Below the pieces are notes generated by a model that ran no database searches, had not been told where the DNA came from, and saw nothing but the letters and a program-made list of their open reading frames with translations. A DNA stretch of 64,000 nt from Pseudochrobactrum saccharolyticum (GTDB lineage: Bacteria; Pseudomonadota; Alphaproteobacteria; Rhizobiales; Rhizobiaceae). Positions 18,085 through 27,866 of the stretch are shown one piece after another. Position numbers and translations under genes: made by a program. Each line of letters begins with the position of its first letter. Position 1 is the first letter of the stretch. The stretch is from assembly GCF_008801715.1 (NCBI RefSeq), contig NZ_VZPG01000001.1, positions 682,001 to 746,000 on the forward strand, in the 5' to 3' direction.

Positions 18085-19272
18085 TCAGATAATGCCTAAT
18101 TCACGGCCGGTTTGTTCAAAGACCGCAATGGCTTTGCGTACATCCTGCTCCGAATGGGCTGCCGACATTTGTGTACGGATACGCGCCTGACCTTTCGGCA
18201 CCACAGGGAACGAAAAGCCGGTCACATAGACGCCTTTTTCAAGCATTCGCGCAGCCATTTCCTGTGCCAGCGCCGCATCACCCAGCATCACCGGAATGAT
18301 CGGGTGGCCGTCTCCGGCAAGTTTAAAGCCGAGTTTCGTCATTTCACGGCGGAACAATTCTGCATTCGCAGCAAGACGCGCGCGCAGCTCCGCACCGTTT
18401 TCGATCAGATCAAAAACTTTCAGCGATGCAGCGGCAATAACCGGCGCGAGCGTGTTGGAAAACAGATAAGGCCGTGAGCGCTGACGCAGCCATTCCACAG
18501 TTTCAGCCTTGGCAGATGTATAGCCGCCGGATGCACCGCCAAGCGCCTTACCGAGCGTGCCGGTGATAATATCAACCCGTCCTTCAACGCCGCAATATTC
18601 AGCAGAGCCGCGACCATTTTTGCCGACAAAACCAACCGCATGGCTGTCATCGACCATGACCATTGCATTATATTTGTCTGCGAGATCACAAACGCCCTGC
18701 AGATTGGCAATAATCCCGTCCATCGAGAACACGCCGTCTGTGGCGATCAGTTTAAAGCGGGAGCCTTCCGCCTTCTTCAGCTCTTCTTCAAGCGCGGCCA
18801 TATCATTATTGGCGTAACGGAACCGTTTTGCCTTCGACAGGCGGATACCGTCAATAATCGAGGCATGGTTCAGCGCATCCGAAATAATTGCGTCTTCTTC
18901 ACCGAACAGCGTTTCAAAAAGCCCGCCATTCGCATCAAAACAGGAAGAATAAAGAATAGTATCTTCCATACCGAGGAATGAGGAAATGCGGTCTTCCAGC
19001 TGTTTGTGCTCTTCCTGCGTCCCGCAGATAAAGCGCACCGAAGCCATGCCGTAGCCATAACGGTCGAGCGCTTGCTTGGCAGATTCTGTCAGTTCTTCAT
19101 TATCCGCCAGTCCGAGATAATTATTGGCACAAAAATTCAGAACGCGATCTCCCGAGGCCACTTCGATTTCACCGGCCTGTTTGGAGGTAATAATACGCTC
19201 GGTCTTATACAGGCCGGATGTTTTCAGGCCATCCAGCTCGGAACGGAGATGTCGAAGAAAATCATGTGTCAT
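18085..19272 (-). CDS. kbl: Glycine C-acetyltransferase (2-amino-3-ketobutyrate CoA ligase)
   Basis: PLP enzyme that cleaves 2-amino-3-ketobutyrate with CoA to glycine and acetyl-CoA, the step after Tdh. The 395-aa product from ATG 19272 matches the family length; the open frame extends 39 codons upstream without family similarity. The PLP lysine is in [13 protein letters not shown], and the [13 protein letters not shown] block and the C-terminal [10 protein letters not shown] are typical of the alpha-oxoamine synthases. It is cotranscribed with tdh and follows an opine-dehydrogenase-like gene by 86 bases. Confidence 0.95.
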   Translation of the reverse strand: MTHDFLRHLRSELDGLKTSGLYKTERIITSKQAGEIEVASGDRVLNFCANNYLGLADNEELTESAKQALDRYGYGMASVRFICGTQEEHKQLEDRISSFLGMEDTILYSSCFDANGGLFETLFGEEDAIISDALNHASIIDGIRLSKAKRFRYANNDMAALEEELKKAEGSRFKLIATDGVFSMDGIIANLQGVCDLADKYNAMVMVDDSHAVGFVGKNGRGSAEYCGVEGRVDIITGTLGKALGGASGGYTSAKAETVEWLRQRSRPYLFSNTLAPVIAAASLKVFDLIENGAELRARLAANAELFRREMTKLGFKLAGDGHPIIPVMLGDAALAQEMAARMLEKGVYVTGFSFPVVPKGQARIRTQMSAAHSEQDVRKAIAVFEQTGRELGII

Positions 19273-19358
19273 GCTTGAAGCTCTCTCACAATTATACCGG
19301 CATCTGCCCTGCATTTTATCAGTATTTTCCGATGCAGGGCAGACAGAATGCAGATCAG

Positions 19359-20468
19359 TTATTGACCGGTTGCATAGCCATTTTTGCAAAGTCCGGTCAG
19401 GTCAGACAGGGAAAGCGCATCCATATCCAATGCGTTCAAAAGATCGTTTTCAGCAGTAAAATCCCGTCCGTACATTGCCGAGAAGATTTTAACGCCTGCC
19501 TCATGCAATTCAGCCGGCTTCCCTGCAAGGCGAGCCAGTCTGGCAGTCATCACCAGACCAAACGGCACATCTTCCGTGACATAGCGGCTGTCCGCTGTGG
19601 TCGGGCCGGAACCGCCATTGCCTGCGGCATGCATTTCCTGATTCATCTGCGAAATCGAGCTGACAGGAACATGGAATGAAAGATGGAAATGCTCGAAGAT
19701 TGTCCGCACTTGCAGCCCCAGAGCTGTGGCAACATTAATGCGCTCCTGATCCAGATCTTCCAGCAGACGCCCGACATTCGGTGTTACATTCTGTCCCTGA
19801 CTCCAGCTTTCACCGCGTTCCATACGGGTCATATTCCCCAGTGCAATACCCATGTGGTTTTGCGGATTGAGATTGGACAAGGCAATGGCCAGCAGGCTGC
19901 CGCGATCCACGAAACGATCCCCGAACAATGTCTGGCAAAGTGCCAGCCCTTCCGTGCTGCGAGATTCCGGCACTGTCGCAAGATCAATACGTTTGCGCAC
20001 AGTATTTACATTCACTTCCGTCTGGCTCAGCTGCCGGCCTGAGACAACCGTTGTTCCCCACGCAATAACCGGAACGCTGATATCACGCACAGCCAGAAGG
20101 CGGGACAGATAGAGCGCACCAAAGGAGGCATGGGAGCTGATGATAACGCTCTGCTCTGCACGGATATAAGGTGCCACAGCATCCAGCACCGCCTTGTGCC
20201 CATAGGCAGGTAGAGCCACCACCAGCACATCAGAACCTTCTGCCAATGTACGTGCATCAGCAGCCACCTGCGGCCGGAATGTACCGGTCACAGCACCGGA
20301 GGCAGTCAGCGCCTCGCCTGCAGCCAGCGCCTTTGTGCGCTCACCCGATGGTGACCAGAGAATAGCTGTGTGACCTGCCTGTTCCAGAAATGCTGCCATA
20401 CCAAACGCGATTGATCCGGCGCCAATAATCCCTACCCGCATAGTTTTCTGTTCCTCACTCATAATCAT
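19359..20468 (-). CDS. NAD/NADP octopine/nopaline dehydrogenase-family protein
   Basis: 369-aa oxidoreductase. An N-terminal Rossmann domain ([16 protein letters not shown]) is followed by a C-terminal octopine/nopaline dehydrogenase helical domain; the block [11 protein letters not shown] near residue 290 is characteristic. Family members make or oxidise N-(carboxyalkyl)amino acids (opines) or act as amino-acid-linked reductases; the substrate here is unknown. Start may be 20468 or the ATG at 20441, which directly precedes the Rossmann motif and has AGGA upstream. It lies in a run with a transporter, a flavin monooxygenase and CMD proteins. Confidence 0.85.
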   Translation of the reverse strand: MIMSEEQKTMRVGIIGAGSIAFGMAAFLEQAGHTAILWSPSGERTKALAAGEALTASGAVTGTFRPQVAADARTLAEGSDVLVVALPAYGHKAVLDAVAPYIRAEQSVIISSHASFGALYLSRLLAVRDISVPVIAWGTTVVSGRQLSQTEVNVNTVRKRIDLATVPESRSTEGLALCQTLFGDRFVDRGSLLAIALSNLNPQNHMGIALGNMTRMERGESWSQGQNVTPNVGRLLEDLDQERINVATALGLQVRTIFEHFHLSFHVPVSSISQMNQEMHAAGNGGSGPTTADSRYVTEDVPFGLVMTARLARLAGKPAELHEAGVKIFSAMYGRDFTAENDLLNALDMDALSLSDLTGLCKNGYATGQ

Positions 20469-20499
20469 TCAAATTATTCTGCGGTTGTTCCGCATTTTG

Positions 20500-21105
20500 T
20501 TATTTGGGTCGTAAATTGCTGCCAAAGCCGCCATTCACACCGGCAAAGGCAACGACCAGAAAAGCTTTGGCAGGCTGGCTGCCGATACTGGTCAGGCAAT
20601 GCGGCACCTCTGCCGAATAACGGGCTGTCTCGCCTGCCCTGACCACCGTTTGTGACGCTGTGTTGGAAACGTGGATTTCACCCTCAAGACAATGCAGATG
20701 CTCCATTGTTCCCGGACTATGCGCCTCACTCTCCAGCTTGCCGTTGAGATCAAAGTTCAGGAGATACCATTCGATCAGCGCAATCATGCCGGCCGGTGCC
20801 AGAATCTGCAAAGTACAGGTACCGTCCGGACTGCGGATCGTCGGCGTCAGATTGCCGGGCAGCAGATGAATCTGATCTGTCCGCTCATTGGTCACGCCGC
20901 CCATCAGGCAATCCAGATTAACCCCAAGCGCCTGTGTCAGATGCCACAGCGTGCCATAGGTCGGATTGGCATTACCACGCTCGATCTCGGAAAGAATGGA
21001 ACGCGATACGCCTGCCATAACGGAGAGATCTGCCAGTGTAAGTTTTCGCTCTTTACGCAAAGCCTGCAAACGAGGCCCGATTTCCGGTGGTGTCAGCTGC
21101 TTCAT
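20500..21105 (-). CDS. XRE-family regulator with cupin domain
   Basis: 201-aa transcription factor: a helix-turn-helix of the lambda-repressor type (KLTLADLSVMAGVSRSILSE, about residues 22-41) followed by a cupin sensor domain with EAHSPGTMEHLHCLEGEI near 130. Such proteins sense small metabolites and often control amino-acid or polyamine catabolism. ATG 21105 follows GAGGAG at seven bases; the longer TTG start is less likely. It lies inside the minus-strand cluster and is the obvious candidate regulator of it. Confidence 0.88.
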   Translation of the reverse strand: MKQLTPPEIGPRLQALRKERKLTLADLSVMAGVSRSILSEIERGNANPTYGTLWHLTQALGVNLDCLMGGVTNERTDQIHLLPGNLTPTIRSPDGTCTLQILAPAGMIALIEWYLLNFDLNGKLESEAHSPGTMEHLHCLEGEIHVSNTASQTVVRAGETARYSAEVPHCLTSIGSQPAKAFLVVAFAGVNGGFGSNLRPK

Positions 21106-21134
21106 TTGCTCACTCCTCAAACTATGCCGCAGAC

Positions 21135-21710
21135 CTATTCCTCTACAGGCTCTCCCAATGTATGCATCAGTCTGTTTGCCCAGCCAAAAAGCGATGCAGA
21201 CAGAATGAGATCAAGGATTTCATTCTGATCCAGCCCCGCCTCAGCCAAAGCCTGCATGTCGGTTGCGTCCGCCTGCGGCGGGCAGGCCGAGAGGCGAACT
21301 GCAAAATTGAAAATTGCTTTCAGCCGCGGTTCAATATCCGCATTCACACCATCACGAAAAATGGCGGCAATGGTATCCTCTTCCTTTGCCAGCTGATTAT
21401 AGCGGCTTGCATGTACCGCCGCGCAATAGATACATTGGTTTACAACCGAGGCTCCCACTGCCCCGATTTCCCGCTCTGCGCGGGACATGCCGCCGCGATT
21501 ATACATCACGCCGTTAAACAGCGGAGACCGGTGTTTCAGCGTTTCAGCATCATGCGCCAGCACCAGAAGATAGTCCGAAACCTTGGTGTTGGACGGCGTG
21601 ACTTTCAGCGCATCCAGCTGTTCAGGCGTTGCATCCGCCAGCACAACCGGCGTCACATAGGGTTTCCAGACCGGCACTGTTGTCGTGAATTCATGAATGG
21701 TCTTACCCAT
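21135..21710 (-). CDS. Peroxidase-related CMD/AhpD-like protein (resembles Avi_7169 family)
   Basis: 191-aa carboxymuconolactone-decarboxylase-fold protein. It keeps the AhpD-type redox motif in CIYCAAVHASRYNQ (CxxC plus downstream His), near residue 97, so a thiol peroxidase or similar redox reaction is possible. The order of features (VWKPYVTP near the N-terminus, YNRGGMSRAERE before the CxxC) fits what I recall of the alkylhydroperoxidase-domain Avi_7169 group; not verified. It overlaps its paralogue by eight bases, and GAGAGG precedes the ATG. Confidence 0.8.
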   Translation of the reverse strand: MGKTIHEFTTTVPVWKPYVTPVVLADATPEQLDALKVTPSNTKVSDYLLVLAHDAETLKHRSPLFNGVMYNRGGMSRAEREIGAVGASVVNQCIYCAAVHASRYNQLAKEEDTIAAIFRDGVNADIEPRLKAIFNFAVRLSACPPQADATDMQALAEAGLDQNEILDLILSASLFGWANRLMHTLGEPVEE

Positions 21711-22206
21711 GTAAACCTCTCATCAAACGCAAACCGGCTGCAACGCGGATCTGATAACTGACAAATGCCAGAAGCTCCGAAAGCCGTACAATATCAGCGT
21801 CATTCACACCGGCCTGACGCAGTTTTTCAATATCGGCACCCGTGGCATCTTTAGGAGAGCGCGTCACAATATCCGTATGCCGGATCAAAGCCTGCAAACG
21901 CTGATCGTCACCACCGTTGAAGCCCAGATCAGCGATCAGAGCCGCTTCTGCAGCATTATCCGCCTGTTCCAGCAAAGTTGTGAAATGCTGTGTCAGCGCT
22001 TCGTCCTGATTATGTCTGGCAACTCGCACCGCAATGGCAGCGCGTTCGGCACGGGACAGCCCGCCCGCATCAGCAGGCATTAAGGCACTGTCATGGGTTT
22101 GCTGTGTCAGCGCCAGAATATCCGCACGGCCTGCCAGCACCTCACGCAGAGGATCTGTGGCTCCGATACCGGCGGCGCTGATAAGAATATCCGTGGTTTC
22201 CGTCAT
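21703..22206 (-). CDS. CMD-domain protein without CxxC (resembles Avi_7170 family)
   Basis: 167-aa CMD-fold protein. It has the LSRAERAAIAVRVARHNQD helix near residues 53-71 but no CxxC pair, so it should not be a classical AhpD peroxidase; it may be a structural or catalytic partner of the following gene product. ATG 22206 has GGAGG five bases upstream, and the start overlaps the stop of the flavin monooxygenase gene (TAATG). The pair of CMD genes recalls the Avi_7169/Avi_7170 cassettes that are described beside ABC transporters and flavin enzymes; this is from memory. Confidence 0.78.
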   Translation of the reverse strand: MTETTDILISAAGIGATDPLREVLAGRADILALTQQTHDSALMPADAGGLSRAERAAIAVRVARHNQDEALTQHFTTLLEQADNAAEAALIADLGFNGGDDQRLQALIRHTDIVTRSPKDATGADIEKLRQAGVNDADIVRLSELLAFVSYQIRVAAGLRLMRGLHG

Positions 22207-23705
22207 TATACCTCCTCCGCCTGCTGCGACTGTATCTGCTCTGCATCCGGCAAAGGTGAAGCTTTCCACTCATCGCCCTGCAGTTCCGGCGTGCTGTAAT
22301 CCAGCAAGGCCTGCCAGTGCTGCTCAAAATTTTCCTGATAAAGCCGGGCTGCAATCTCACGGGCGAGAATGGCCGCGCCTTCGCTGATGCCCGGAATATC
22401 GCCGCTCAGCTTGCCAAGACTGGCCGCCGCACCGGCATTGAAACTGTAGATATTAGCCAGCCAGGGAGCCGTGCCCGCCTCTTTCTCACGGAAAGAAAAG
22501 TCAGCGGAAAGATAAGGATGATTGCCGAGTTCTTTATTTTCTTCACCGGCCGGAGGTGTATAGCAATCGCGCCAGAGCAGGATTTTATCCGCATAGGCTT
22601 CCAGTTCTTTGCGTGCCAGCGGGTCAACGGTGAAGCCGGTGCCGAGGATCAGGAAATCCGTAACCAGCCGGCTACCGTCCTGCGTTGTGATAATGAGTTC
22701 ATCACCGCTCTGCTCGACCGATTTCACACCGGCATTAAAATGAAAATACGCATTGTCATGACGGCTGACCCGCAGCGTTGAGCCGCGCGGCGCAGGGGTC
22801 TGGGTGCGCAATGAATAATTCATGATCTGCCAGCGGCGGGCATCATCCAGCTTGGAAAAAGCGGCCGTAAAACCAAAGGAGCCAATACCCATCAGCTTGT
22901 TGATCTGCGGCATTTCCTTGCGGCGGATAAGATGGCGCACTTCTTTGGCACCGGCTTCCAGTGCCTCAGCGGCATTATCCACCGCAGAGGCTCCCACACC
23001 GACCACAACCACCCGTTTGGAACGCAGTGCCTGAAAATCAATCGCGTCAGAAGAATGCGCCCAGAACTTCCTGTCCAGCCCCGCTACAAAATCCGGAATA
23101 TTGGGATGCCCCATACCGTCACGGCCAGTCGCCATGACAATTTTGCGCGCCAGAATTGTCGCCTCTTTAGCACCGCTGCCCGCCAGTGTCAGGCGCATCA
23201 GCGGCCCTTCCGGCAGGATGGATTTGACCTCGATATTATTCTCAACCGGCAGAGACAGAACTTTCCGGTACCAGCGCAGATAGTCCATCCACATCGGGCG
23301 CGGGATTTTATCCATCTCAGCCCATGCATCATTGCCGAATTGTGCCACATACCACGAGCGGAATGTCAGCGAAGCAATACCATAGGCAGGACCTGTCAGC
23401 TGTTTTGGTGAGCGCAGTGTTTCCATCCGCGCATAGGTCAGCCACGGGCCTTCAAAACCTTCAGGACTGCGGTCGAAAATACGGATATTACGGATGCCGC
23501 CCGCCAGCAGCGAAAATCCGGCAACGAGCCCGCACATGCCGCCGCCGATAATCACGACATCATGCACTTTCTCTGCACCATCAGTTGTTTCCACCCAGTT
23601 TGCAGGCGGATAACACAGACAGGCTAGATCATCGCGGACACGATGTTCCAGCTCCTCAAGAGTGGAAGCGGCAACGTTAAGCGGTGCCTGCACGTTATAT
23701 TGCAT
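22206..23705 (-). CDS. FAD/NAD(P)-binding flavin monooxygenase-like protein
   Basis: 499-aa flavoprotein with two dinucleotide-binding motifs: IIGGGMCGLVAGFSLL near residue 52 for FAD and VVGVGASAVDNAAEAL near 235 for NAD(P)H. A TGRDGMGHPN region lies between them. This is the layout of flavin-containing or Baeyer-Villiger-like monooxygenases and related N-hydroxylases. No signal peptide is seen, so it is cytoplasmic. GGAAATGAG precedes the ATG. Behind a PotABCD-type importer and ahead of two CMD proteins, it probably oxidises the imported amine or amino acid derivative. Confidence 0.85.
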   Translation of the reverse strand: MQYNVQAPLNVAASTLEELEHRVRDDLACLCYPPANWVETTDGAEKVHDVVIIGGGMCGLVAGFSLLAGGIRNIRIFDRSPEGFEGPWLTYARMETLRSPKQLTGPAYGIASLTFRSWYVAQFGNDAWAEMDKIPRPMWMDYLRWYRKVLSLPVENNIEVKSILPEGPLMRLTLAGSGAKEATILARKIVMATGRDGMGHPNIPDFVAGLDRKFWAHSSDAIDFQALRSKRVVVVGVGASAVDNAAEALEAGAKEVRHLIRRKEMPQINKLMGIGSFGFTAAFSKLDDARRWQIMNYSLRTQTPAPRGSTLRVSRHDNAYFHFNAGVKSVEQSGDELIITTQDGSRLVTDFLILGTGFTVDPLARKELEAYADKILLWRDCYTPPAGEENKELGNHPYLSADFSFREKEAGTAPWLANIYSFNAGAAASLGKLSGDIPGISEGAAILAREIAARLYQENFEQHWQALLDYSTPELQGDEWKASPLPDAEQIQSQQAEEV

Positions 23706-23783
23706 AACTCATTTCCATCCGGTTTTCTCAGATAATGATGAAGTTCCGATCACATCAAAGCAACCGGAATGATCTGCATGACC

Positions 23784-24860
23784 TCAGCTCGAAACAGGCA
23801 GGACTGTTGCGCTTTCCGGCTTCCAGCTGACCCAGATATCATCCCCGACGGAAGAGGTGATGTCTGCCGGATGGCTGAGCGCATTGAGAACGGTACCGCC
23901 GTCCACCTCAACAAAGACAGATGTATGATTGCCTTTGAACACCAGCTGACGGATGCGGCCTTTCAGACGGTTCTGGCTTTCCGGCGCTGTTTCTGTGCAG
24001 CGGATCGCTTCAGGGCGCAGAGCAATGAAATAGCCGTCCTGTGTTGAAACGCTCGCAGTGCCGCGCGGAGCCGTCAGAATATTGTCATTCCAGTTCAGCT
24101 TCAGCATATCATTTTCAACACCGGAAACCTGACTGCGCAGCAGATTGGTTTCACCGATAAAATTGGCAACAAAAACGCTCTTCGGTGCACGATAGAGTGT
24201 ATGCGGATCACCCATCTGTTCAATGCGACCTTTGTTCATCACAATAATCTGGTCAGACATTGTAAGTGCCTCTTCCTGATCATGCGTAACAAAGACAAAG
24301 GTCTTGCCGGTTTTTTCCTGAATGGATTTCAGCTCGATCTGCATTTGCTGGCGCAGTTTTGCATCGAGCGCCGAGAGCGGTTCATCCAGCAATAGCACCT
24401 GCGGATCCGGTGCCAGCGCACGCATCAGAGCCACACGCTGACGCTGACCGCCGGAAAGTTCTGACGGCAGGCGATGTGCATAATCCTGCAACTGCACCAG
24501 TTCCAGCAGCTCGGTCACCCGCTTGTGAATAAAGTGCTTGTCGCGGCCTTTAAGCTCCAGACCGAAGGCAATATTCTTAGCAACGGACATATGCGGAAAC
24601 AGCGCATAATCCTGAAACACAATATTCACATCGCGCTTGTTAGGCGGCAGCTTTGTCACGTCTTTGCCTGCGATGATAATGCGGCCGGATGTCGGTGTTT
24701 CAAAGCCGCCGAGCATACGCAAAGTGGTGGATTTACCGCAGCCGGAAGGCCCGAGCAATGTGATGAATTTGCCTGCTTCAATGGTCAGGTTAAGCTCTTC
24801 CACCGCAACAAAAGAACCATAGCTTTTTGTTACATTCTCAAATTTAACGATCGGTTCCAT
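23784..24860 (-). CDS. Spermidine/putrescine-type ABC ATPase (PotA-like)
   Basis: 358-aa importer ATPase: Walker A GPSGCGKST near residue 37, Q-loop in VFQDYALFPHMSV, signature LSGGQRQR near 137, DEPLSALD near 160, and a C-terminal TOBE domain. Its start overlaps the stop of the upstream permease gene (TAATG). It is the last transporter gene before the monooxygenase; 78 bases lie between. Confidence 0.92.
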   Translation of the reverse strand: MEPIVKFENVTKSYGSFVAVEELNLTIEAGKFITLLGPSGCGKSTTLRMLGGFETPTSGRIIIAGKDVTKLPPNKRDVNIVFQDYALFPHMSVAKNIAFGLELKGRDKHFIHKRVTELLELVQLQDYAHRLPSELSGGQRQRVALMRALAPDPQVLLLDEPLSALDAKLRQQMQIELKSIQEKTGKTFVFVTHDQEEALTMSDQIIVMNKGRIEQMGDPHTLYRAPKSVFVANFIGETNLLRSQVSGVENDMLKLNWNDNILTAPRGTASVSTQDGYFIALRPEAIRCTETAPESQNRLKGRIRQLVFKGNHTSVFVEVDGGTVLNALSHPADITSSVGDDIWVSWKPESATVLPVSS

Positions 24861-25654
24861 TAGCGTGTCCTCGAACGGCGGGTTTTATATTCTGCATAGA
24901 GGCCAACGGCTGCGGTCACCAAAAGGACAAGCGTTGCCATGGCGTTGATTTCAGGAGACATACCGCCCTGCACTTTGGCGAAAATCAGCATCGGGAGCGT
25001 CGGCTTGTAGCCACCAAGAAAGAAGGTGCGCACAAAGTCATCAATCGACAGCAGCACGCAAAAGATCATACCGCCCATGATTGCAGGCCAGAGATAAGGC
25101 AATGTCACCCGGAAGAAAGCCACAACGCTGTCCGCACCGAGATCACGTGCCGCATCCACCAGATTGCCCGGCATTGTGCGCAGTCTTGTCAGCACCATCA
25201 CCACCACAAAAGGCACGGCGTGCACTGTGTGCCCCAGAATAATGGCGGCTGTACCTGTCGGCATATCAATCGACGAGATGAAAATGCGCATCGAAATCGC
25301 CGAGATCATCCCCGGCACCACCGCAGGCAGACAGGCAAGCGCGAAAATAATTGCCTGACCTTTAATCCCTTCCGCCACAATCAGCATGGCAATCCATGTG
25401 CCGATCGTCGTAGCCGCCAGCGTGGTCGCCGCAGCAATCAGAATGGAATAGATAACAGCTTCGAGAAACTGCTTGTCCTGCATGACTTTGACATACCAGT
25501 CGAAGGTCCATTCGCTGATCGGAAAAGCAATGAAACTGGCATCTTTAAAACTCATTGCCATCATCAGCATCAACGGCAGCATCAGATAGATGACAAAGGC
25601 CCAATAGGTTGCTGTCAGAGCCGTGCGCGGTGCATCATGAAACAGGTTACGCAT
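24860..25654 (-). CDS. Spermidine/putrescine-type ABC permease (PotC-like)
   Basis: 264-aa inner-membrane permease with about six hydrophobic segments and the EAA loop (AARDLGADSVVAFFRV) near residue 168. It overlaps both neighbours by one base, so transporter genes are translated as a coupled set. Partner of the PotB-like permease. Confidence 0.9.
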   Translation of the reverse strand: MRNLFHDAPRTALTATYWAFVIYLMLPLMLMMAMSFKDASFIAFPISEWTFDWYVKVMQDKQFLEAVIYSILIAAATTLAATTIGTWIAMLIVAEGIKGQAIIFALACLPAVVPGMISAISMRIFISSIDMPTGTAAIILGHTVHAVPFVVVMVLTRLRTMPGNLVDAARDLGADSVVAFFRVTLPYLWPAIMGGMIFCVLLSIDDFVRTFFLGGYKPTLPMLIFAKVQGGMSPEINAMATLVLLVTAAVGLYAEYKTRRSRTR

Positions 25655-26640
25655 CAGATCACCCTCCGTTTACGGCCGCCGACAAGGCGCATGAAAATTC
25701 CGGCTGCAGTTAAAGCGGTTACCAGCATGATGATGGCAAAAGCCGCACCTACCGGCCATTTATTACTGGCGCCGTGGAAGAAACCGCTGATGGTTTCAGG
25801 GAACATCACCGTACCGGGCCCGCCAAGCAGCATCGGTGTGGCGAAAACACCGACTGTTGTGAGAAAGACCAGTGAGCAACCCGAAATAATGCCTTCCTTG
25901 GACAAAGGCAGAATAATTCTGCGGAACCGTGTCCACGGACCTGCACCAAGATCGGCAGCGGCATCGAGATAGGAAGACGGAATTTTCTCAATCGCGGAAT
26001 AAAGTGGCAGCAACATATACAGACATACGAGATAGATCAGACCGAATGTCAGAGAGAACGGGCCGTAAAGCATCTGGATCGGCCGGTCGATCAGACCGAT
26101 TTCCCGCAGAAAAACATTGAGCGCACCACGGTTTGCCAGCAGCATAATGACCGAGAATGTGCGGATCAGCTCCCCTGCCCAGAATGGCACGAGCAGCAGC
26201 AGCAGTGCTTTGGAACGGCCTTCCGGACGCACAATTTTCGCAACATAATAGGCAACCGGATAAACCACGATCAGGGTGGCTGTAGTTGCAAAAAGTGAGA
26301 AAAAGAAGCTGCGGATCAGGGGCGTGAAGTAAATCGACTCCTGAAAGAAGATCGCATAATTATCCAGCGTATATTGCGGCTCACTGCCCGCAGGCAGCGG
26401 ATATTGCGACATCAGGCTGATTTTCAGCATCTGATAAATCGGCCCGACATGCAGAAAAATGAGCCAGAGCAGAGGAAAACCTGCCAGCAGGATCACGCGT
26501 CCGTAACGCGAATTGACCGCGGCTCCCAATGTTTTCTGATACAAGCCGGAATTCATGACTTTTGCTATCCGTGTCGAATAGCGCGGCATTTCCGCTTTTT
26601 GGCTTATACCAATATCGTCCCTGATAGAGGTGTCAGACAT
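25654..26640 (-). CDS. Spermidine/putrescine-type ABC permease (PotB-like)
   Basis: 328-aa inner-membrane permease. It has a cytoplasmic N-terminal tail of about 55 residues, then membrane segments starting with ILLAGFPLLWLIFLHV, and an EAA loop (AAADLGAGPWTRFRRI) near residue 230. ATG 26640 follows AGGAAA and is preferred to the longer frame from 26685. It follows the binding-protein gene after 116 bases. Confidence 0.9.
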   Translation of the reverse strand: MSDTSIRDDIGISQKAEMPRYSTRIAKVMNSGLYQKTLGAAVNSRYGRVILLAGFPLLWLIFLHVGPIYQMLKISLMSQYPLPAGSEPQYTLDNYAIFFQESIYFTPLIRSFFFSLFATTATLIVVYPVAYYVAKIVRPEGRSKALLLLLVPFWAGELIRTFSVIMLLANRGALNVFLREIGLIDRPIQMLYGPFSLTFGLIYLVCLYMLLPLYSAIEKIPSSYLDAAADLGAGPWTRFRRIILPLSKEGIISGCSLVFLTTVGVFATPMLLGGPGTVMFPETISGFFHGASNKWPVGAAFAIIMLVTALTAAGIFMRLVGGRKRRVI

Positions 26641-26756
26641 ATAGCTTTCCTGTTCAGCCCTGCGACGCATGTCGTGCTGTTTCATCAGACAGTCATTTTA
26701 CGGGAAGGATGTTTGCGCCGGATCGGGCGCAAACATTCATTCAGAACGCAGAGCCG

Positions 26757-27866
26757 TCAGGCGGCTTTGACCTCGGCAGTTGCACGGTCAACCAGTTCGT
26801 TTTTCATATCGCGGTTGACGGAGCTGAAGAAGATAACCCGCTCAAGCTGGTTCTGTGGCAAGGTTGCTGCCATCTTCTCACGGTCATTCAGCAGATCAGC
26901 CACACCATTGATGGTGGAACTGTAGCCGGACTGACGGGTCATCGATGCACCGACTGCCGGATCTGCCAGAACTGCATTAAGCAGCTTATAGGCATTTTCC
27001 TGATTAGGCGCATTATTGACGATGTTCAGCGTATATACGAAGCCAAATGTGCCTTCTTTCGGTGCAGAAAGCTGGATCGGATGGCCTTCCATAATCAGCT
27101 TGGCAACCGGACCTGACCAGGAATGCGCCAGATAAATATCTTCATTGATAAACATCTGCTGCACTTCGGAACCGGCATCGTAATATTTACGCACCATATC
27201 CTTGTGTTTAATCAGGAGATCGCGGGCATCATTGGTGGCCTTTTGTGCAAGCTCACGATTATCCGTATAGCTGACAAAGTCACCGTCATAGCCAAGATAT
27301 TGCATGGCCAGTGTCAGGAAGTCGCTGACGATATAAGAGGTCTGCCCCTTATATTCCGGATCAAACATGATCTCCAGACTGTCCGCTTCCTTAACGTAAT
27401 CAGTATTGCGTGCAAGCCCCTCATAGCCGGCCAGAATTGGCAGACCCCAGAGCTTGTCCTCAACGCGTGCCCATTTGGCATCCTGATAGACAGAATTAAG
27501 GTTTTTCCAGTTACTGATTTTATCTATATCAATTGCAGAAATCAGCTTGGACTGGATGAATTGGCTATAGCGGTGCCCTGCAACCGTCACGATGTCGGTG
27601 GACGGATTGGCACCTTCTGCAGTCAGCAGGTTATATTGCTTGCCCTGATCGTCTGTCAGACGAACGCGCACTTCAATACCGGTATCCTTCTGGAACTTGT
27701 CCAGAAAGTCCTGCGGCAGAAATTTGTCATAGGTCGTAACATTCAGAACACCGTTTTCGGCCCAAGCCGGACGCGGTCTGATGATATATGGTGACGACAG
27801 CATAGCCGTCCCTGCCGCAACCAGCTTCAACGCTGACCGGCGGTTAACCAGAAGAGTCTTCCTCAT
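26757..27866 (-). CDS. PotD-like ABC binding protein with Tat-type signal
   Basis: 369-aa periplasmic binding protein of family 1 (spermidine/putrescine-like). The N-terminus LVNRRSALKLVAAGTAML has a twin-arginine pair followed by SALK and a weakly hydrophobic stretch, ending near PAWA, so export is probably by Tat in folded form. AGGGGAAC precedes ATG 27866. As the first gene of the run it defines the cargo of the cluster that ends at tdh; the enzymes suggest an amine, opine or amino acid derivative. The specificity cannot be read directly. Confidence 0.88.
   Translation of the reverse strand: MRKTLLVNRRSALKLVAAGTAMLSSPYIIRPRPAWAENGVLNVTTYDKFLPQDFLDKFQKDTGIEVRVRLTDDQGKQYNLLTAEGANPSTDIVTVAGHRYSQFIQSKLISAIDIDKISNWKNLNSVYQDAKWARVEDKLWGLPILAGYEGLARNTDYVKEADSLEIMFDPEYKGQTSYIVSDFLTLAMQYLGYDGDFVSYTDNRELAQKATNDARDLLIKHKDMVRKYYDAGSEVQQMFINEDIYLAHSWSGPVAKLIMEGHPIQLSAPKEGTFGFVYTLNIVNNAPNQENAYKLLNAVLADPAVGASMTRQSGYSSTINGVADLLNDREKMAATLPQNQLERVIFFSSVNRDMKNELVDRATAEVKAA

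Noticed and set aside
18085-19389. Longer kbl start at 19389
   Set aside because: The extra 39 residues do not resemble the family, and ATG 19272 gives the normal length.
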